Positions 44,129 through 49,394 of a stretch of 49,394 nt of DNA are shown one piece after another (position 1 is the first letter of the stretch; every line of letters begins with the position of its first letter). The position numbers and the translations under genes are program-made. This DNA comes from Bacteroidaceae bacterium (GTDB lineage: Bacteria > Bacteroidota > Bacteroidia > Bacteroidales > Bacteroidaceae), in the NCBI GenBank assembly GCA_011959205.1, contig BLLV01000173.1, positions 1-49,394 on the forward strand, written 5' to 3'. Under the pieces are notes generated by a model that was not told where the DNA came from, did not search any database, and was given only the letters and a program-made list of their open reading frames with translations.

Positions 44129-44908
44129 ATGAAACCAAATCGAATTATGTGTATGATTCCGGCAGGAATAGCAGCCGGATTTTTTATGTTTTCAAACTGT
44201 CAATCAGGGTATTCATTGGCTTCGGTTGAAGGAGATAGGATAGAAGTGACAGCAACATGGGATGCCAGTCCGGACTCGGCTGCAGTCGCTGTTCTAGCCC
44301 CTTATCAAAAAACGGTAGATAGTATAATGTCTCCAGTGATAGGTCAGAGTGCCCGTTTTATGGATCGTTTTCGTCCCGAAAGTGAATTGTCCAATTTGGT
44401 GGCGGATATTCTGCGCCGCTCTGCTTCCGCATACATAGGCCGTACTGCCGATGTGGGGGTGACGAATATGGGCGGACTACGTACGGCTTTGCCCGAGGGA
44501 AATATTACTTACGGTAATATTTATGAAATAACTCCTTTTGAAAATACCTTGTGCATTGTTACTATGAACGGTACCTTGCTGCGTGAGCTTTTTGAAAACA
44601 TAGCTGCCGTGCACGGGGAAGGATTAAGTGGAGCCCGTTTGGAAATCTCTAAAGATGGAAAACTACTGAACGCTACGGTAAGCGGGAAAGAGATAGAGGA
44701 AACCCGGGAGTATAAAGTGGCTACGTTGGATTATCTGGCTGAGGGAAATGACCACATGACTGTTTTTGCTAAAGTGGCCGATGCGGATAAATTGTTGCCT
44801 GAAAAGGCCACAGTGCGTCAGTTGTTTCTGAACTATGTGAGTGAACAAACTAAAGCAGGTCAGAAAATAGATTCAAAAATAGAAGGAAGAATTACTGTTA
44901 AAGAATAA
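44129..44908 (+). CDS. 5'-nucleotidase C-terminal domain protein, exported
   Basis: This 259-aa protein is the substrate-binding domain of UshA-type 5'-nucleotidases without the metallophosphatase half. Key stretches are ELSNLVADILRRSASAYIGR, DVGVTNMGGLRTALPEGNIT and YGNIYEITPFENTLCIVTMN, the last carrying the aromatic/Asn base-binding region. A later segment reads KVATLDYLAEGNDHM. The N-terminus is a signal with Cys24 in FSNC, a possible but non-ideal lipobox. The catalytic domain is encoded by the next gene, 12 nt downstream, so the enzyme is split and in reversed order. The two products probably join in the periplasm to hydrolyse nucleotides. Confidence 0.93.
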   Translation: MKPNRIMCMIPAGIAAGFFMFSNCQSGYSLASVEGDRIEVTATWDASPDSAAVAVLAPYQKTVDSIMSPVIGQSARFMDRFRPESELSNLVADILRRSASAYIGRTADVGVTNMGGLRTALPEGNITYGNIYEITPFENTLCIVTMNGTLLRELFENIAAVHGEGLSGARLEISKDGKLLNATVSGKEIEETREYKVATLDYLAEGNDHMTVFAKVADADKLLPEKATVRQLFLNYVSEQTKAGQKIDSKIEGRITVKE

Positions 44909-44920
44909 TACAGCCTTATC

Positions 44921-45763
44921 ATGAAACGAATATATGTATTGTTTACTGCCTTGTGCGTATGTAGTGTACTGGCAGCCCAGGATGTCAAAGAACTCTTGAT
45001 ACTTCATACCAATGATACCCATAGCCGTGTGGAACCTGTTCCCGCTACAGACCCGAATCCGGAGTTTGCGGGAAAAGCCGGCTTTGTACGCCGTGCTACC
45101 TTAATAAAAGAAATGCGGAAAGGGAATAAAGATTTGTTCTTGTTTGATTGTGGCGATTTTTCACAAGGTTCTCCTTATTATAATATGTTTGGCGGTGAGG
45201 TTGAAGTGAAGCTGATGAATGAAATGGGGTATGATGCCGGTACCATTGGTAATCATGAATTTGATTTTGGTCTGGATAATATGGCGCGTCTTTTCAAAAT
45301 GGCCGTTTTCCCTATTGTTTGTGCTAATTATGGTGTACAAGGAACTGTTTTGGAGGGGCTTGTCAAACCGTATGTTGTTTTGGAACGTAGGGGGGTAAAG
45401 ATAGGTGTGTTCGGACTGAGCCCTGCATTGGAGGGGTTAGTGCAGGCGAAAAACTGTGAAGGGGTGGTCTTTGAAAATCCGATAGAAGCTGCCCGGCGTG
45501 TGGCGGATGTATTGAAGAATCAGGAAAAATGTGATCTGGTGGTTTGTTTGTCTCATTTGGGATGGCAGGGAAAAAACTATTCTGACGAGACGTTGATTTC
45601 CAATACTCGTAACATTGATATTGTCTTGGGGGGGCATTCGCATTCTTATTTTGATAAAACTTTGTTTTATAAGAATTTAGATGGCGAAGAAATCCCGTTG
45701 CAACAAATGGGAAAAAACGCTGTTTATGTGGGGAAAATAGAAGTGAGGATGGAAAAAAATTGA
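44921..45763 (+). CDS. Calcineurin-like metallophosphatase (5'-nucleotidase catalytic domain)
   Basis: This 280-aa exported protein (signal MKRIYVLFTALCVCSVLAAQ) holds the metal-binding motifs of the family: LHTNDTHSR (Asp32, His34), DCGDFSQG, GNHEFDFG and GGHSHSYF. It stops where the UshA C-terminal domain would normally begin. With the preceding gene it makes up a complete 5'-nucleotidase from two chains. It is followed 42 nt later by the GH3/serine hydrolase gene. Confidence 0.94.
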   Translation: MKRIYVLFTALCVCSVLAAQDVKELLILHTNDTHSRVEPVPATDPNPEFAGKAGFVRRATLIKEMRKGNKDLFLFDCGDFSQGSPYYNMFGGEVEVKLMNEMGYDAGTIGNHEFDFGLDNMARLFKMAVFPIVCANYGVQGTVLEGLVKPYVVLERRGVKIGVFGLSPALEGLVQAKNCEGVVFENPIEAARRVADVLKNQEKCDLVVCLSHLGWQGKNYSDETLISNTRNIDIVLGGHSHSYFDKTLFYKNLDGEEIPLQQMGKNAVYVGKIEVRMEKN

Positions 45764-45805
45764 TACTTACCACCACACGAGGAAGAACTATAATTGAAAA
45801 AACAG

Positions 45806-48784
45806 ATGAGGAAAAATATATTGTTATTTGTAGGTTTATGTATTGCCGGATGTATGATGACGTATGCACAGCAGACACCTGGTGTGTTACAAAAGGGGGG
45901 AGCGGACACTCAGGACTGTAAGGTATGGGTGGATGAACGGCTTTCTGGGATGACTTTGAAGGAAAAGATAGGGCAACTGTTCATACACACGGTGGCCCCT
46001 CTTCAAACACAGCGAAATAAAAATAATATATATGCAGCTATAAAGGAATATAAAGTAGGAGGATTGCTTTTTTCGGGCGGTCAGTTGTCCAATCAGGTTT
46101 TATTGACTAATTATGCACAGAGTCTGGCGGAAGTGCCTTTATTCATTACTTTCGATGGCGAATGGGGACTGGCTATGCGTTTGAAGGGAACTCCTCGTTT
46201 TCCAAGAAACAGAGTCTTGGGATGCATACAGGATAATGAACTGCTTTATGAATATGGTAAGGAAGTAGCCCGCCAATGTAAGGAAATAGGTGTGCAGATC
46301 AATTTTGCTCCGGTAGCCGACGTGGATGTTAATCCTCGGAATCCGGTTATTAACACCCGTTCTTTTGGTGGTGATCCCCGGAATGTGGCTCGGAAGGTGG
46401 TGGCTTATGCCCGTGGTTTGGAAGATGGAGGGGTATTGTCTGTCTGTAAACATTTTCCGGGACATGGAGATACGGAAGTGGATTCCCATAAGGCATTGCC
46501 GGTTTTGAATTTTGATCGTGCCCGTTTGGATAGCGTTGAACTTTTCCCGTTTAAAGAAGCTGTTAAAGCAGGGTTGGGAGGTATGATGGTTGGGCATTTG
46601 GAGGTGCCTGAACTGGGTAAGAATCCGGCTTCGATTTCTTCACATATTATCTATCATTTGCTCTGTCGGGAATTGGGCTTTCAAGGCTTGGTCTTTACAG
46701 ATGCTTTGGAGATGAAAGGGATTTCGCAGCATGAGAATATATGCGCTCAAGCCTTGATAGCAGGCAATGACTTATTATTGGCTCCCCGTAATTTGAAGAG
46801 AGAGCTGGATGGTGTTTTAAATGCCGTAAAAAGTGGAAAGCTATCTGAAGAAGTGATTACGGAGAAATGTCGTAAGGTCTTGACTTATAAATATGTTTTA
46901 GGGTTGAAGAATAAACCTCACGTCCAACTTTCCGGTCTGGAGAAGCGATTGAACCGTCCGGAAACGAAGGAGCTGATTCTTCGTTTGCAGAAAGCGGCTA
47001 TAACGGTTCCTGCCAATGCAGGTGGAATCTTGCCTTTGGACTCAAAATTGAAGGGTACAGTGGTGCTGAATATAGGAAAAACGTCCGGTGCGGGGCTTGC
47101 TTTTTATAATCGTTTGCAGAAAATACTTCCTCTCACACGTGTCGTTGCTCGTCCGGATTCGATGGAAGCTGTCAGGAAGCAATTGTCCGGTAGTCAGCGT
47201 GTGATTGTGGTGATTACTTCGGATGATTACAAAAAATACAGAACAATGCTTGATTCGCTTCCGGCTGATCTGCCTGTTGTCTATGTATATCTGATGCCGT
47301 TAAAGTCCATGTCGGACCTGAAGGGCTATTGGAAGAAAGCGGCGGCTGTAGTATTGGGACATACTGATGAATCCGTTATTCAGGAGTATGTGGCTGATGT
47401 CTTGGTGGGAAAGGCGGTGGCAGACGGGCGCTTGTCAGTGGCTGTCGCCGATTTGTTCAAACCGGGTGACGGAGTGACCATGGCTCCTGAGATGCCTCGT
47501 ATTTATAGTCCCGAGGATTATGGTATGGACTCCAAAGTGCTGGAGAAGATAGGCGGGATAGCTATGGAAGGAATCAAGGCGAAGGCTTATCCCGGTTGTC
47601 AGATTCTGATCTTAAAAGATGGTAAACCGATATATGATAAGTCTTTCGGCACTTTTACTTATGAAAGTGACCGGAGGGTGGAAAAGGATGACTTGTATGA
47701 TCTGGCTTCACTGACCAAGACCACAGCGACGTTGCTGGCTGTCATGAAACTTTATGATGAAGGCAAATTTGGTTTGACTGACCGCATATCCCAATACATT
47801 CCAGTTTTAAAAGGTACAGATAAGGAACGTGTTACCATAGAGGAGTTGCTGTTGCATCAGTCGGGTATTCCCGCTTTTTGGCCTTTTTATAAGGAGGCTA
47901 TAGATAAAGAGAGTTATAAGGGGGCTTTGTACAGAACCAGACCAGACGGCAGTCATCACATGCAAATAGATACACGGCTGTATGTCATTGACAAGTTCGA
48001 TTACAAAAAGGAGTTGATGGCAAAATCTTTCTCTGCCGATTATCCTTTACAGGTGGCTGATAGTATGTTCCTTCATCGTTCTTTTCGTGATACCATTATG
48101 GCACAAATAGGACGTATTCCATTAAAAGACAGAAGATACCGTTACAGTTGCCTGAACTTTATGTTATTGAAGGAAATGGTGGAGAATATCAGTAAAATGC
48201 CTATGAATCTTTTTTTGGATAAAGAGTTCTATAAACCGATGAAGATGAACCGTACCGCTTATTTGCCGCTTCGGCAGTTTAAAAAAGAGGAGATTGTTCC
48301 TACGGTAAAAGCGGATTATTTGCGTAAAGGAGGGATGCTGCAAGGCTATGTGCATGATGAGGCGGCTGCCTTTATGGGGGGTGTTTCAGGAAATGCAGGG
48401 TTGTTTTCTACTGCTCGGGATGTGGCAAAAGTTTATCAGTTGTTGATTGATGGCGGGGTTTATAATGGGAAGCGTTATCTGAGCAGGGAGACTTGTGAGC
48501 TGTTTCTGACTCATACTTCGGGTATCAGCCGGAGAGGATTGGGGTTCGACAAGCCGGATGTGAAAAATAGTGCGAAAAGTCCGTGTGCGGAGGAAGCTCC
48601 CGAAGAAGTAGTAGGGCATACAGGTTTTACCGGAACTTGTGCTTGGGCGGATCCGAAAAATCATTTGGTTTTTGTTTTTCTGAGTAACCGGATTTATCCG
48701 CGTCCTTTTGACCATAAACAGTTGATGCGGCTGAATATCCGTTCTCGTATGCAACAGGTTATGTATCAGGCGTTGATAAAATGA
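45806..48784 (+). CDS. NagZ-like GH3 glycosidase fused to a serine beta-lactamase-family hydrolase
   Basis: The start is placed at ATG 45806, giving 992 aa and a signal peptide (MRKNILLFVGLCIAGCMMTY). The GH3 N-terminal domain (about 45-370) has KHFPGHGDTEVDSHKALP (from Lys215) with the NagZ Asp-His pair (Asp226, His228) and nucleophile Asp299 in FTDALEMKG. This favours beta-N-acetylglucosaminidase activity. A GH3 C-terminal-like domain follows (about 395-555). The last 420 residues form a class C beta-lactamase/DD-peptidase domain with SLTK (Ser635), YSC at Tyr780 where YxN is usual, and HTG (938-940). Joint action on the sugar and peptide parts of peptidoglycan fragments is a reasonable inference. 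Similar fusions occur in other Bacteroidetes. Confidence 0.92.
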   Translation: MRKNILLFVGLCIAGCMMTYAQQTPGVLQKGGADTQDCKVWVDERLSGMTLKEKIGQLFIHTVAPLQTQRNKNNIYAAIKEYKVGGLLFSGGQLSNQVLLTNYAQSLAEVPLFITFDGEWGLAMRLKGTPRFPRNRVLGCIQDNELLYEYGKEVARQCKEIGVQINFAPVADVDVNPRNPVINTRSFGGDPRNVARKVVAYARGLEDGGVLSVCKHFPGHGDTEVDSHKALPVLNFDRARLDSVELFPFKEAVKAGLGGMMVGHLEVPELGKNPASISSHIIYHLLCRELGFQGLVFTDALEMKGISQHENICAQALIAGNDLLLAPRNLKRELDGVLNAVKSGKLSEEVITEKCRKVLTYKYVLGLKNKPHVQLSGLEKRLNRPETKELILRLQKAAITVPANAGGILPLDSKLKGTVVLNIGKTSGAGLAFYNRLQKILPLTRVVARPDSMEAVRKQLSGSQRVIVVITSDDYKKYRTMLDSLPADLPVVYVYLMPLKSMSDLKGYWKKAAAVVLGHTDESVIQEYVADVLVGKAVADGRLSVAVADLFKPGDGVTMAPEMPRIYSPEDYGMDSKVLEKIGGIAMEGIKAKAYPGCQILILKDGKPIYDKSFGTFTYESDRRVEKDDLYDLASLTKTTATLLAVMKLYDEGKFGLTDRISQYIPVLKGTDKERVTIEELLLHQSGIPAFWPFYKEAIDKESYKGALYRTRPDGSHHMQIDTRLYVIDKFDYKKELMAKSFSADYPLQVADSMFLHRSFRDTIMAQIGRIPLKDRRYRYSCLNFMLLKEMVENISKMPMNLFLDKEFYKPMKMNRTAYLPLRQFKKEEIVPTVKADYLRKGGMLQGYVHDEAAAFMGGVSGNAGLFSTARDVAKVYQLLIDGGVYNGKRYLSRETCELFLTHTSGISRRGLGFDKPDVKNSAKSPCAEEAPEEVVGHTGFTGTCAWADPKNHLVFVFLSNRIYPRPFDHKQLMRLNIRSRMQQVMYQALIK

Positions 48785-48854
48785 TCATATTTAGATTAAA
48801 TACAAATTAGTGCATTTTTGTAATCTCTATGTGACAACTAATAGAGAAAAGCTG

Positions 48855-48882
48855 TATATTTGTTCCATCAATTAGTACTAAT
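48855..48882 (+). promoter_or_regulatory. Ferredoxin promoter and adjacent palindrome
   Basis: TATATTTG at 48855-48862 is a perfect -7 box, placing the start site near 48869. A perfect 12-bp palindrome, ATTAGTACTAAT, follows at 48871-48882, right at the start of the leader. A clear -33 box is not seen. Confidence 0.55.
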
Positions 48883-48901
48883 AATTTAATAATTAAAGAA
48901 A

Positions 48902-49069
48902 ATGGCTTACGTAATTAGTGACGATTGTATCGCTTGCGGTACTTGTATTGATGAATGCCCGGTAGAAGCAATTTCTGAAGGCGATAAGTATTCTATCAAT
49001 CCGGATCTGTGTACAGAATGCGGAACTTGTGCTGATGCTTGTCCTTCTGAAGCTATTCACCTTGGCTAA
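48902..49069 (+). CDS. 2[4Fe-4S] ferredoxin
   Basis: This 55-aa clostridial-type ferredoxin reads MAYVISDDCIACGTCIDECP and, in the second half, CTECGTCADACPSEAIHLG. Eight cysteines form two CxxCxxCxxxCP motifs. It is a soluble low-potential electron carrier and a likely acceptor for 2-oxoacid:ferredoxin oxidoreductases such as the one at 17852-20689. It is a single-gene unit with its own promoter and a strong terminator. Confidence 0.97.
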   Translation: MAYVISDDCIACGTCIDECPVEAISEGDKYSINPDLCTECGTCADACPSEAIHLG

Positions 49070-49098
49070 GAAGCAATACAATTTTGTTCTTTAAAGTA

Positions 49099-49138
49099 AA
49101 AAACGATCGTTTCCATCTTATCGGAAACGATCGTTTTT
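49099..49138. terminator. Strong intrinsic terminator after the ferredoxin gene
   Basis: A 16-bp perfect stem, AAAAACGATCGTTTCC with its complement, has an 8-nt loop and a T-run on the plus strand. It is symmetric enough to work in both directions. Beyond it, 49139-49394 shows no gene, only the second copy of the 24-nt repeat. Confidence 0.92.
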
Positions 49139-49324
49139 CGTTTTTCTCAAAGTTTGTATGTCTGCTTTTTACATAAAAGGTTTTGGAATCAGATTCATCA
49201 TTAAAATATTTTATCTGTATTCCTAATTCTTTTCTTCCTGTTTGTTTTATCTCCGCAAGCCTTTGGATAGATACGATACATCCGTATAAAAAGGTTTAAT
49301 CTAAGGAAGAAAAAGGGGGGGCAG

Positions 49325-49348
49325 TCCGAAAACCCTGTAGGTATGTTA
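49325..49348 (+). repeat. 24-nt intergenic repeat, copy 2
   Basis: TCCGAAAACCCTGT followed by AGGTATGTTA matches 43326-43349 at 23 of 24 positions. A G-run precedes it (49314-49321). It lies in the gene-free end of the window. Confidence 0.7.
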
Positions 49349-49394
49349 TGTTAATAAGCGAAAGTGAATTATCCTTGCGGTTAGATTTAAACGA

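Noticed and set aside
45794..45805. Upstream TTG start for the GH3/serine hydrolase
   Set aside because: It adds only four residues; ATG 45806 starts the signal peptide directly.

Overview
The window looks like a chromosomal segment of a gut Bacteroidales bacterium, most likely Bacteroides or Phocaeicola. The evidence is a SusC/SusD pair, many Bacteroidetes-type outer-membrane and lipoprotein genes, and repeated promoters of the Bacteroides form (TTTG about 20 nt upstream of TAnnTTTG) in place of classical -35/-10 boxes. The species cannot be fixed without a search. No tRNA, rRNA, CRISPR array, transposase or phage gene was recognised.

Layout. 1-8016 (+): a susC/susD-like pair, then an AT-rich pair made of a multi-pass membrane protein and a lipoprotein with a CxxCH heme-type motif in front of a predicted beta-propeller. 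8088-9204 (-): prmA and a small CPFC redox protein. 9561-12532 (+): a secreted low-complexity protein and an OmpP1/FadL-like barrel. 12603-17757 (-): two short operons, DUF4421 barrel plus Gfo/Idh/MocA oxidoreductase, and putative porin plus solute-binding-like protein. 17852-20979 (-): a 2-oxoacid:ferredoxin oxidoreductase operon (TPR protein, ferredoxin subunit, alpha, an unnoticed 55-aa membrane protein, beta, gamma). 21273-22313 (-): DUF4468 protein.

22420-36448 (-): a sugar block. galM, a sugar MFS transporter and galK form a galactose operon ended by a strong terminator. A lipoprotein GalM, a sodium/sugar symporter, a Nudix-type AraR regulator, araD, araA and araB form an L-arabinose operon. 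Transketolase and rpiB follow from their own promoter. Together they import and mutarotate the sugars, convert arabinose to xylulose 5-phosphate and feed the non-oxidative pentose phosphate pathway.

36543-49394: folC, dnaJ and grpE (-); a divergent ABC-F ATPase (+); a two-domain esterase (+); rplS (-); then (+) a 5'-nucleotidase split into two genes in reversed domain order, a NagZ-like GH3/serine hydrolase fusion, and a 2[4Fe-4S] ferredoxin.

I did not find one clearly new system. The strongest candidates for a second look are the SusCD-linked heme-motif lipoprotein with its membrane partner, the ABC-F protein with one degenerate ATP site, the small membrane protein inside the oxidoreductase operon, several long intergenic stem-loops, the palindromes at the arabinose and galactose promoters, and a 24-nt sequence present twice in intergenic DNA.
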